The translations under genes were made by a program, and so were the position numbers. A stretch of DNA of 64,000 bases from Bagarius yarrelli. Its lineage: Eukaryota; Chordata; Actinopteri; Siluriformes; Sisoridae. Numbering within the stretch: position 1 is the first letter of the stretch; every line of letters begins with the position of its first letter. Shown one piece after another: positions 36,205 through 46,862 of the stretch. The notes under the pieces are model-generated. The model had not been told where the DNA came from. It made no database searches and was given only the letters and a program-made list of their open reading frames with translations. The DNA lies in assembly GCA_005784505.1 (NCBI GenBank), contig VCAZ01000092.1, positions 97,501-161,500 on the forward strand, given 5' to 3'.

Positions 36205-37530
36205 ATATTCAAGAAGCTTTATTGTCATTTTAACCATATATAGCAGATGCAGTACACAGTGAAATAAAACAACGATTCTCCAGGACCCCATAGTGCTACA
36301 CAAAAAGAACAGCACATAACTGAAGACAACACTAAAGACACAATTTTAGCAACATAAAGTGCATGTGTGCAAACTGGTGCAAACAGTGCAAAACAGACAG
36401 TGCAAATGGACAATACAAACATTACTCTAGACAGAGACAATACCAAACAAAACACGCAGTACAGTACATTCAGAAGCGCCGACTAGATTACAAGTGATGT
36501 GCAAAGAGACAAAGAGACGAGTAAGCTGCAAGATTATTGTGCAAACATCATTCAAAGTGTCCATGCTTGACAGAATGTGTTTTTGTGTTTACGTGGTGCT
36601 GTAAACATTGATTTATGTTGAGTGTGTGTGTGTGTGGGTGTATATATGTGTGTGTTTTCAGTTGAGGTAGTTCAGTTTAGTGTGTTGAGGAGCCTGGTAG
36701 CTTGTGAGAGCCTGAATGCTATGGTACCTTTTTCCAGATAATAGGAGTGTGAAAAGTGAGTGTGAGGGGTCTGTGGGGTCGTTAACAATGCTTTGGCTTT
36801 TTTCATGCTTTTTGGCATTATCGTGTCATTGGCGAACTTAATAATGTGATTTAAGCTGTGCATTGCTACACAGTCATGAGTCAGCAGAGTGAACAGCAGT
36901 GGGCTGAGCACACAGACCTGCGGGGTTCCAGTGCTCAATGTGGTGGTAATAGAGATGCTGCTTCCAATCCGGACTGACTGACGTTTTTCAGTCAGAAAGT
37001 CCAGAATTAATTTGCAAAGGAAGGTGTTCAGGCCCAGCAGGCTTAGATTCTCGATCAGGTGCTGAGGCATGATTGTGTTGAATGCTGAATTGAAGTCTAT
37101 GAACAGCATTCATAGGTATGTGTCCTTATTGTCCCAGTGTGTGAGGGCCAAATAGAGGGTTGTGGCAATGGCATCGTCTGTGGAGCGGTTCGGATGACAT
37201 GCAAACTGTAATGGGTCCAATGTGGAAGGCAGCATGGTCTTAATGTGCCTCATGACAAACCCTTAGAAACACTTTATCACGATGGGTGTGAGTGCGAAAG
37301 GACGGTAGTCATTGAGGCAGGAGACTGTCGACCTCTTCGGCACAGTGGTGCACAAGGAAATGTTAAAGATGTCAGTGAAGACATCTCGTAGTTGTTCTGC
37401 ACAGTCCCTGAGCACTCTGCCGGAATGTTGTCCGATCCAGCAGTTAATACTGCTTAAAGTTCTCCTCACATCGGCCATGGTTAGACAGAGCATCTGGTCA
37501 CTAGGAAGAGGGATGCTAAATTCCGCCTGT
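36205..37530 (-). mobile_element. CR1-group (Rex1/L2-like) LINE inserted antisense, 5'-truncated and internally deleted
   Basis: 3' end at the left: the complement of 36205-36250 reads TATATGGTTAAAATGACAATAAAGCTTCTTGAA, the same tail as the 46.9-kb LINE. Reverse transcriptase fragments occupy 36780-37530. Relative to the 46.9-kb copy the whole segment from motif C to near the C-terminus is deleted. No target duplication could be identified. Confidence 0.85.
36672..37530 (-). pseudogene. LINE reverse transcriptase remnant (nested copy)
   Basis: Minus-strand frames give LTMADVRRTLSSIN, GRVLRDCAEQLRDVFTDIFN and CLNDYRPFALTP (RT motifs 1-2), then MLFIDFNSAFNTIMP (motif A), STGTPQVCVLSPLLFTLLTHDC (motif B) and IIKFANDT (motif C). 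The first catalytic Asp of the ADD motif is Asn, and the sequence then jumps to the C-terminal LLTTPQTPH..TRLLNTLN. Frame breaks separate the first two blocks. Inactive. Confidence 0.85.
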
Positions 37531-37559
37531 CTGGATGATTTAGATGTGTCTGCTCTACT

Positions 37560-38760
37560 CAAGCCTTATAAACACAAACCTAAATCTGTTCTGTGGCATA
37601 ATTCCGATACTCGACTCTTACAACAAGCTCGTAGAAGGGCTGAGAGTAAATGAGAAAAGGATAAATTGCATATTTTATTTCAATAATTTAAAGTTCCTGC
37701 TACTCTTGAAGTGGCTACTGTCAATCCACTTTTTAAGAAGCCTTCACTAGATCATTCTATTCTGAAAAACTTCTTTCCTATTTCTGTCTTACCATATATT
37801 TTAATGGTTTTAGTAAAAATTGTGTTCCACCAACTGCAGTTCTTTCTGAAGTGAGACTGTATTACCAAAATCTTTCAATCAGGCTTTAAATCAGCTTATA
37901 GTACTGAAACAGTCCATCTCAGTGTGTTTAATAATATCCTCTTAGCTACTGACTTTGATTCTGATTTTGTGGTCCTGGTTCTTTTAGATTTGTCAGCAGC
38001 ATTTGATACTGTCGACCACTCTATTTTGATATCTAGATTAGAGTCTGATGTGGGTTTAAAAGGTATTATCCTTAAAGGGTTTCAGTCGTTTTTATCTGAC
38101 AGAAAATTCTTTGTCAAACCAGGTAACTTCTCTTCCTCTGTAGCTGATCAAGACCCGATATTGGCACCCTTACTTTTTCCATGTATATGCTTCCTCTGGG
38201 TTCCATTGTAGGAATGCATAGGATGTCTTTACATTTCTATGTTGTCGATACTCAGATTTATTTACCTATTAAGAGAAGTCATCATTTAGCACTTGGTCAA
38301 AATCTGGCTAGCTTGAAATTTTTTAACGTTAAATAAATATAAACCACAGGTGATTGTTTTCAGTCCTTCAGATCATTCTCAGGTGTCCAGCCCAGATCTG
38401 GGCTGTTTATCAGTCTTAAAATCTTCTCGTGTGTGAAATCTGGGTGTCTATTTAAACATTTTTCTTCTGTAATTGGTTCCAGTTTTTACCAACTCTGCTT
38501 GCTTTACTAAAACACTCTTTCAATGTGACAATTTTAGAGATGACTGTCCACGCATTTATTACTTCACGTTTAGGTTAGTGCAACTGAGTTGGTCCAAAAC
38601 ACCACTGCTAGATTTCTTCAAAATAGTCGCAAATGTGACCACATCACCCTTCCCGCTTAAGAGTAGAATGCCATCTTCTCTATCCATTTCACACACTTTT
38701 TCAGTCTTGCCCACTAAGATCCCTTCTTATTACATTCCACTCCAGTCTTGAGTATTACTC
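37560..38760 (+). pseudogene. L2 LINE linker and reverse transcriptase remnant
   Basis: LLKPYKHKPKSVLWHNSDTR opens the linker. An RT domain follows: LLDLSAAFDTVDHSIL (motif A, at about 37978-38025), GNFSSSVADQDPILAPLLF (motif B region), and YVVDTQIYLP at 38238-38267 where the family has YADDTQIYLP, so the catalytic ADD is destroyed. Further 3', HSQVSSPDL and FYQL.LLTK.LFQ are recognisable in shifted frames. Dead copy. Confidence 0.85.
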
Positions 38761-38776
38761 TGTCTTCAGCTGTGTG

Positions 38777-38920
38777 GATGTGCTGGCTTAGTGGTTAAGT
38801 TGTTGGACTGATACCAGAAAGACTGGGGTTTGATTCCCAGCACCACCAAGCCACCACTGTGGGCCCCAGAGCAAGGCCCTTAAACCTTAATTGCTCAGTT
38901 GTATAAAAGCAAAATGCTTT
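38777..38920 (+). mobile_element. tRNA-derived SINE inserted in the L2 3' UTR
   Basis: GCTGGCTTAGTGGTTAAGTTGTTGGACTG head, GGGGTTTGATTCCCAGCACC B box and GGGCCCCAGAGCAAGGCCC body, ending at GTTGTATAAAAGCAAAATGC without the usual GTCTGCCAAATG tail. L2 3' UTR sequence lies on the far side. Confidence 0.88.
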
Positions 38921-39511
38921 ATGTATCTGTGGTCTTATTGTAATGTACAGCACTTTGGTCAGTCTTGTGATGGTTTTTGAATGTGCTTTATGAATAAATG
39001 AACTTGAACTTAGCACACCTTGCGATCCTCTATACACAGCTTCATTCCTCATAACTTCAAATTATTCTACGCCTGCTTTAGCCAGTACTGCTTTTCTGTG
39101 TCACAGATTGTGAATGCTTACGACTCTGTCTCAGTTAGTGATTGTGTTTCTCAGGGCAAAGAAACGATTTCAAATACCTTCACATTATTCACATTATTTC
39201 AGTGACTTCTAATTATTTCTTTACTTACATTATATTTTAAGTGCTATTCCATTCTTGATTCTGATTACTTATGACACAAATTCTTTTGACAGCTGTTTGT
39301 TTATTTACAAAAATCAGTTTATTATTAGTCTTAGATTATGTAAAACGTTTGCCTTAGAGATCCTAATGTATGAGTTGTTACTATAGAAACAATAAAATAC
39401 TAGTATCACATTCTGTTGGCTCCTGTGGGAAAAATGAAGTAATAAATAATGAGTGGAGTGGATTACTTTCAGTTTATGTTCAGTGACTGTATATGACTAT
39501 AATACTAAATT

Positions 39512-39580
39512 TTTCAGTCAGAAGGTCTGGGTTTCACGTCCCAACCTCACAAATCTGCCACTGTTGGGCCCTCAAGACTC
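39512..39580 (+). mobile_element. SINE fragment (family B-like body)
   Basis: CAGAAGGTCTGGGTTTCACGTCCCAACC and TGCCACTGTTGGGCCCTCAAG match the B box and body. Both ends are lost. Confidence 0.5.
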
Positions 39581-39674
39581 TTTTTACCTTAGAAACGGTT
39601 CGCAGGATCATCAATGACACTGTGCTCTGTTTTTCTTTTTCCAAAACAAACTGTATGGTACGCATGTGGTGGAC

Positions 39675-39730
39675 AACACAAAGATGTTTGCAACACAACA
39701 GAAGCAAACATGTTTGCAACACAACAGAAT
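39675..39730. repeat. 24-26 bp tandem duplication
   Basis: ATGTTTGCAACACAACAGAA occurs twice (about 39683 and 39709). Confidence 0.85.
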
Positions 39731-39927
39731 CAAGTCACAACACAAGAGAAAGGCTTCCAACCAATAGGGGGCAGTGTTAACACTGAAAGAGTGAATATCT
39801 ATGTAACCATGTTATCGTAGCGCTTCTTAGAAATTGTACTAAGTTTTACTTGTAATTGATTTTAAATAAATATTTAAAAAAATGATATTTTGTTTTTTTA
39901 CTTACATTCGGAGTTTCTTTGTGTGTG

Positions 39928-40392
39928 TCAGTAAAGCATCCAGAACGCCAGTTAACAGACTGAAAAACAGCTTCTTTCCTGTGGCTGTTTCTGCACTGAA
40001 CAGCTGATATACATTATTAATTACTACTGCACTGCCACTTCTGTACTTTGCACTACCTTATCATTATGCATCTTGCACAATCTATACAATCTATACTATA
40101 TCTATCTATATCAATCTATACAGTACTTTGCACTACCTATCATTATGCATCTTTGTACAATCTATAACTAGCTATTGTTACACCTCCATACTCTATCCAT
40201 ATACCTTCTGTACATTATTTACCCCCACCTCTGTAATTATCATCCCCATACCCTATTTATTACACTGCTATTTATTGTAAATAAGCCACTTATGCACTTC
40301 TGGTTAGATGCTAACTGCATTTCATTGGCTCTGTACATGTACCTTGCACAATGACAATAAAGTTGAATCTAATCTAATCTAATCTAATCTAA
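39928..40392 (+). mobile_element. LINE 3' end with (TCTAA)n tail
   Basis: Begins with a coding remnant reading RLKNSFFPVAVSALNS then stop, typical of the C-terminus of CR1/L2-group ORF2. The 3' UTR follows, ending CTGTACATGTACCTTGCACAATGACAATAAAGTTGAATCTAATCTAATCTAATCT. An internal duplication (ACTTTGCACTACCTTATCATTATGCATCTT at 40043 and about 40123) lengthens the UTR. The 5' part is absent. Confidence 0.82.
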
Positions 40393-40528
40393 ATGCCTGC
40401 ATGCCCGTTTTTTTTTTTTTTTTTGGACCAGCAGCCCCCATTGGTCGGGAGCATTTTCATTATGTTGTGAATTAATGTCATTGTGTTCTTTTTTCTTTTT
40501 TTAAAAAATTTTTGTTACATGGTTTATG

Positions 40529-40885
40529 ATGTGTTTCGGTTTGATTCTGTTGTGTTTCTGTTTGATTCCAATGCGTTTCTGATGGATTCTGTTGCTGTTG
40601 TACTCGGCTTGATTCTGTTGTGTTTCTGCCTGATTCCATTGCGGTTCAACCTGATTCCATTGTGTTTCCGACAGATTTCATTGCTGTTGTACTCGGCTTG
40701 ATTTTGGCTTGTTTACGTTGTGTGTGTGTTGTCGGCTTGATTCTAATGTACTCTGCTTGATTCTTTTGTGTTTCGACTTAATTCCATTGTATTTCGGGCT
40801 TAATCCTGTTGTGTTTTAACTTAATTCCACTGTTGTTCGGCTTGATTGCCGTGTGTTTCGGCCTGATTCTGTTGTGTTTCAGCAT
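40529..40885. repeat. 21-bp minisatellite
   Basis: About 15 degenerate units with consensus near GTTTCGGCTTGATTCTGTTGT. A higher-order repeat of about 89 bp is visible (TTGCTGTTGTACTCGGCTTGATT at 40592 and 40681). A unit length of 21 keeps any frame, giving a 7-residue protein periodicity that is not evidence of coding. Confidence 0.88.
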
Positions 40886-42999
40886 TACAACAACAACTTT
40901 AACAATTTAAAATGAATTTAAAAACCCATAACATGTTTTTTATTAAAAACTAAACCTGCAATTAATAAAAAAATTAAAGATGAATATTTCAGTCTAGCTG
41001 AATTACTTCTTTCCTATATTAATTATTATTATAATATAATATATAACAACAAAGCACATCATGTCTAACTTCTATGGCTATTTTCTATCCAGCAAAAAAT
41101 ATTGTATGCTAGTGGTGTAATAAATATTAATGTTAATAATATTTGCTATAAACAGATTCATATGCAAGTGTGCAATCATGCTTTTTGATAAAATCTTTCT
41201 CTGTCCCTCATCCTCTGTCTCACACCATCTCTCACTGCATTAATGCTGAGTGGGAGAACTGTTGCTATGAGAGAGACCTGCTGTACCCAGTAGGCTCGGA
41301 GAAGAGTTATAACAATGTCATGCCTCCGAGCTGGTTATTATTGCCTCCAGTCTGCTATGTAAAAGCCTGCATGCGCCAAAGTCTCTCATTACAACTCCCG
41401 CTGCTCATAACCCGAAAAATTAAAGCTGCTTTCAACAGGGAGAAGCCTTTAAAAAAAACGCACAACAATCTCCTGGATGCAGACTTCGAACGCTAACAAT
41501 CCCTGCAATACAACAAAGCCTCTAACTCGTTTGTAATTACTTTCCCAGTAAAACTGCGAAGTTTGGTGTGTGCAGGTGAAACATGCTTGTGTGTTTCTCC
41601 TACACACTGAGAGAGAAATACATGGCAGGTTTGACGCAGGCTGTTAGAATTCTTTTTTCAACCTGCGTCAGTGTGTAAAATCCCAAAAAGCGGTGCTTTG
41701 GTACAAACCAGGTAAAATCAATTGCAAATATCGCACCATTTCAGAGCCCCTTTTGTTTCCGTAATTGACTTCAAAGCTGGAGTCGCAGCAGCTACCATTA
41801 GTGGTGCGGACTTCCTTTCTGATATTTAATACACCACTGACCTTAAAAAAATTCAGAGAAAAAAGAGAGAAAGCATTGATCATACTGGTCTGTTCTGGTG
41901 AGCCACGTTTGTATGCTTTAACTAATGCTTCTCCTGTGGTGTGGCATTTGGCTAAATTGATTCCTCTGAGGACCAGGAGATGGAACAAGGTATTAAGACA
42001 GTGTTATAAACTAGACCAAAATAATCCACGGAAGGAGGCTTTAATAATCTATAGTTCCTGTTGCTGAACATGCCGTCAATCAATCAACCAAACAGTGTAT
42101 CCTGGATACCAATCTGCTGTAACATATGCGAGGTCTGCTGCTGATCAGTCGCTGCGTCTCAGCCAGACAGAGATCTTGTTAGCCAAGATGTTGTTTGTTG
42201 GATACGAACATAGCGCTTGGATATAACTCCAGTATTGGAAATGTGCATTTTTTATTCTATAACCACAAATTAAAGAGATGTGTATGAACATCTGTATGAG
42301 AGACATTTCTATCAAGTAGGATTAGTTTAAACTGGTCATGATTCATTGATATGATTAGTTTTTAGTCGAACTCAAAAAACTTAATAGAATATTTTCACAA
42401 GAAGGCCTGGTGATCTCATTTAATTAGAAACACAGGCTTGCAAGTCTTAAAAAAAATTCTACCCTTTTCTTTTTAATTTCCTTTTTATTGTAATTCAACT
42501 GTTTGTAAGGAAAAACACTCAGTTCATTTTAGCTTTGTCTCCACATGTCTTAGTTGCAGTTACAGTGGTCAGTCCTGTACACTCTCTTTTCATCCTCAGA
42601 CCAGATTTTCAATTTGCTTTTATGTGTCACGTGTTATTAGCTATAAAAAAAAAATCAGACTTGGGCACTGTCCAATTAGAGATGGTATAAATCAGAAAGA
42701 AGAAGGCCTCCCTGCTGAAGAGCTATGCATGCTGCACAATCACCACTCCTGCCATTTTACTGTAAACACCACAAACAAAGGCAAAAAAAAAAAGCCCACA
42801 CACTGTGACAGTGTGCCGCTGTTCATTAGGACTGGTCATTTGGTACAACCAGTAAAGTGGTTTTGTACAAACTATACAGATCCACTGCACTGGTTGTACT
42901 ATTCAGGGTTGATAAAAGGTTGTAGCACAGGTTTTGCCCTTGATAAACCTTGATATCTGTACCTTCATGCAGTTACCTAATGAGATAATCATGTGGAGG
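40886..42999. other. no recognised gene; repeat-poor
   Basis: 41170-41500 is relatively GC-balanced and free of recognised repeats, with a 108-codon frame of no recognised family. An inverted repeat TGACGCAGG / CCTGCGTCA lies at about 41630-41670. Overlapping frames on both strands at 41668-42067 match nothing known. Confidence 0.4.
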
Positions 43000-43001
43000 C
43001 A

Positions 43002-43002
<1 letters not shown>

Positions 43003-43040
<38 letters not shown>

Positions 43041-43065
43041 TATATATATATATATATATATATAG

Positions 43066-43101
<36 letters not shown>

Positions 43102-43111
43102 ATATATATAT
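43003..43111. repeat. (AT)n microsatellite
   Basis: About 110 bp of AT units with single GATA and TTTA interruptions. Confidence 0.97.
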
Positions 43112-43216
43112 AAAGATCAACAGCACCAGCTAACAATAAGACCGGGCATCAAAATGGGGGCCAAAACTCATCTAAATCTCTGTAACTGTTGCTTAGCTTA
43201 GTGCAGAAATCCCAAA

Positions 43217-43381
43217 AATGGGATGTGGTGGCTCGTGGTTAAGATGTTGGACTACCAACCCAAACATTATAGGTTTAAATCCCAGCTCCACCAAGCCACC
43301 ACTGCACCCAATTGCTTAGTTGCATAAATAAGATAAAAGTCTCTCTGGATAAAGACGTCTGCCAGATGCTGTAAATGTAAA
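43217..43381 (+). mobile_element. tRNA-derived SINE
   Basis: GTGGTGGCTCGTGGTTAAGATGTTGGAC head, AGGTTTAAATCCCAGCTCC B box, shortened body, and tail TCTGGATAAAGACGTCTGCCAGATGCTGTAAATG. Confidence 0.92.
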
Positions 43382-43639
43382 AAGGTTAGAGTAGAACAAG
43401 CCATCCAAAGATCAGCCAGGAACAAAAATCTGAGACAACAGATGTGGATAGAACTTCTTGAAGATACCATAAACAGCAGCAGCTTGTTAAATCAGAGACT
43501 ACAATCTCAATATTCGCAGTTTAATTATTGCAGACGGATAAAAAATAATAAATATATAAAGCTTATATAACCATTTAGTTAAACAAGAACAAGTTTCTTA
43601 CACGGCCAATTATTTGTTTGCACCTTAACCTGCAACATA

Positions 43640-44240
43640 TTGTTTTTAATAAAATCCCCACACCTTGTAATTGTTTTGTTGTAATGAACCGCCACATGAC
43701 AAAATAGCAGGCTGTTCAGCACCATCATCTACGCAGGCATTTCCTATTTTAGCGAGGCAGGAAGCCACAATTAGCGAAGAGAAAACATTCATTTGGGTGA
43801 CAGGACAGGGTATTATTTGGGGTAATTGTCTCAGCAGGGCCGACTATCTTTTCCAAATCTCCTCTCTGTTTTTACACCCTGTCTCCTCTTTACGCTCTGC
43901 CTGTCGTTTGTTGATGCCGTATCTGTTTCTGCACCTGAGTGAGTGATTAAAAATCTCTCCGCTTTCATAGAACATGCTAACTATGAGCACGTGTAAATGA
44001 TCCCAAGCGTCCAGGTGTCCAAGCTGGCTAATCGCATCATCACGCGCATGAGATCAGCAGGAGTTCTAGAGCTCACTGTTTCAGGCACCCTGCTTCAAAA
44101 AAATACTTGCCAACAGAACTGGCAGTTCGAGGGGCTTTAGTTAAAGGGCATGAAAATCTTTTATTAAAATTGCACATGGTGCTAAATCAGCTTTAGGGCT
44201 GCCAGCTGTGGCTTTGGTGACATTTTCATATTTATTACAA
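43640..44240. other. repeat-free block, candidate conserved non-coding DNA
   Basis: About 600 bp with no recognised transposon, balanced base composition and scattered homeodomain-like cores (AATTAGCG, GGTAATTGTC, CATTTAGTG). This is judged from texture only; conservation cannot be tested here. Confidence 0.35.
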
Positions 44241-44347
44241 ATCCCATTTAGTGTGTTGAGAAGAAAACGCTCTTTTATATAATGGAACTTGAGTTCCATC
44301 TGTTTGATAAATCATTATTCTTTATAAATACATTAACACCTTGCAAA

Positions 44348-44427
44348 GGTTTGTGGGAAACCGGAATCGAACCCGGGTTGCTGGAGCACAACTGTGCCTT
44401 AACCCTCTACACCATGGCACTAGCCCA
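44348..44427 (-). mobile_element. tRNA-like SINE head (third type)
   Basis: The complement reads AGTGCCATGGTGTAGAGGGTTAAGG..CAACCCGGGTTCGATTCCGGTTTCCCAC, with A- and B-box-like sequences. The 5' and 3' ends do not pair as an acceptor stem, so it is a tRNA-derived repeat head rather than a tRNA gene. Confidence 0.5.
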
Positions 44428-46401
44428 AAAGACTTAAGACTTAAGGAACAACATGCAAATTTTCAATCAACCAATCATAACCATCTGATGTCATCAGTGC
44501 GGGCCGACTAAACCCACCTCAATCTATTTCTAAATCATTCCCTCTTTGTAAACCAGAATCTAATATTATTAATGTATTTATTAAATAAAAAATATTATGA
44601 GAAATACTTAAATGGCATATGTAATGTATCACATGCTGTACTGAACATTTGCATAGAACATGTCTGTGCAGTTTAGCTAAATTTAATTAAATAACCGTAA
44701 ACCTGTTTTATAGTAAGAATTTTGCTGTATTGCGGTTCTGCGGGTTTAATTGTTTATTAGTGATTGTTTATGATTTACTGTCTACATTTATTAATATTAA
44801 GTTTGGATCGTTATAATCAGTTTAGTCCAAACTCACAAATGTTTTTCCTGTACAATCATAAATTATTTTAATATAGTTTGTCTAATTTCATGTTGTAATC
44901 TAATGTTTATCCAAGAATGGTCAGTGTCAGTTAATAGTTTTAGAATGAATAAAATTTTCAATAAAAGTCTCAGATTAGGATATTTTTCAGCATTTACTCA
45001 TTATGATTGGTTGATTAAAACGTTCAGGATATCCATTCAGGATAAAGAATTATTTTTAATCCAGGATCACATCCTACTTGGCAAAGCTAGTCCACCATAC
45101 CTTGCAGTTAAAGAAAGAAAATTATTTATAATCGCACTATTTGTTGACACACCAATGAGAATGATTTTCTTTTATGTTGGGTTCCTTCCACTGATCTTTC
45201 CTATCGGGGACTTTTTTCTAACCACTATTAATTCTGCCCAGCAATGCCAACCTTCTGCTTCCTGGTAACAACCTGGATGCACCCTCCGTTATGTTAGTGC
45301 GTAAATCTGCTGATCAACTTTAGTTCTGATCAAAACTACATATTTAGTGGATGATTTAATTCCCCAGACATAAAGAAGGTGGAAGTAAACACAGTATACA
45401 CAGTCCACAATATATGCTTGACCATCACATTTCCAGAATGTATGTGAAATTAAAGTTTGTAACCAAAAATCATTCAATTTGCTGTAATACAGTGAAGGTT
45501 ATTGCCAAACTTAAAAAATGTCCCAAATAGATGAAAATGTCCCAACAATGCATAACTGATAATTCCTAATTGTATTAAAGAAATGAAATCAGATGAAAAT
45601 AAGAAAAATAGCATCAGCCATTTTTCTCACATCATTTTTTTTTATTTGAACACTACAAAAATTTGTATATTATTTATTATAATCTAGACCTGTTTAATGC
45701 CCCTGTTTGTGCTTTTATTTGATTGCTTGTTCTCTTATCTCTTTACTCATTGCTAAATAGCTGTGTAAAAAGAACAGGGGAGACGGGTTTTATTTAGTGC
45801 CACTTATAAAGAAGAGGTCCTTTAAGCCTTCGAGAGACTGAATAGTCCTCTGAGTTAAATGACATTGATCCAACTCACTGCAGATCCTTGAAATATGTTT
45901 TTTTTTAACTCAGCCTTGAAGCAAAATATCATAGCAGAAGACTGAAGTAGGTGCCGCCTGCTGTCAGCAATGTCGCAAACTGCTTGCCTCTCAAGGGAAA
46001 GATTACAAACGAAATCATCACCCATCGCTAAGAAGCAAAAATATCAATCATAAAAAATTTAAAAAATATAATAAAAATAATGTTTTTGTTTTATTTTAAG
46101 ACACATTATAAGTGCTCTTGATTTTACACTGCCTGACGCATGAAAAGCTTTTTACAGGTTCGATCATAATATTTGATTGCATGGTTTAGTGTCACAAGTC
46201 AGAAGATTGATATGGACACAAGTGCAATTTCTTTTCAGAACAAAAATTTAACCCTAAACTACAAAAAAACCCCAAATTTAAACAAAGAACAAGAACAGGG
46301 GCTGAAACTAGCGTAACATAAAAATCGAACCCATGACATGGGTTTAAACATTAAACCTGGACTGCAACTTTAACTATGACAAGCAACAAAGCAAAACCAA
46401 G
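44428..46401. other. no recognised gene
   Basis: AT-rich. A 121-codon frame at 44903-45268 shows no recognised domain and has composition like its surroundings. Confidence 0.4.
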
Positions 46402-46862
46402 ACAAACTGCAGTGGTGGGCCGTCAGGACCAGTAAGGTCTTCTCTGCTGGTCTAAACACTATCAGAAGCACTGACCTACATTTACAACCTAAATTCTAAT
46501 ATTTGTTCCATTCAGTTGTATTAATTTATTCCCAACAGTTTATTCTCTTCATTTCGTAGTGTTTTTCTTGCTGCACTGCTTCCAGTACGTGTATGTGAAT
46601 GTTAGAATTTTTGTCCAATCAGATTTCAGTTTCTATGTGCTGCCATGTTAATCTAATTTGCAGATTGCTCATTGGTTAATATTATTAAAGATTGTTTCTT
46701 TAACCAAACAGATTTTTAAACCCGCTAGGTGGTGCTTGATGACATCGGCATTTTTCCATCTTCTGATTGGTTGATCAGAGTAAATTCTTACTCTGCTAGC
46801 CTACAGACTACAAAAGAGAAAATTTTTACGCCCACAATGGCTGCAGAGGAGGAAAAATAAAC

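Larger units (their letters stand above)
35816..39012 (+). mobile_element. L2-type LINE, interrupted by an antisense LINE and a SINE
   Basis: Endonuclease-domain remnant at about 35880-36180, then a foreign LINE at 36205-37530 (minus strand). The L2 resumes in its linker/RT region at about 37531-38760. A SINE at 38777-38920 separates it from its 3' UTR (38921-39012: AGCACTTTGGTCAGTCTTGTGATGG..TGAATAAATGAACTTGAACTT). All coding parts are frame-broken. Confidence 0.85.

Noticed and set aside
37312..37653. 113-codon plus-strand frame as a gene
   Set aside because: Mostly the antisense shadow of the nested LINE reverse transcriptase, running on into L2 linker sequence.
41668..42067. Overlapping 106- and 100-codon frames on opposite strands as an antisense gene pair
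   Set aside because: Neither matches a family I know, and overlapping frames on both strands suggest chance lack of stops.
44348..44427. Functional tRNA gene on the minus strand
   Set aside because: B-box-like GGTTCGATTCC is present, but the ends do not form an acceptor stem and the anticodon arm is not convincing; a tRNA-derived SINE head fits better.
44903..45268. 121-codon open frame as a membrane-protein exon
   Set aside because: AT-rich hydrophobic composition like the surrounding DNA, no recognised motif, no good splice sites; expected by chance in AT-rich sequence of this length.
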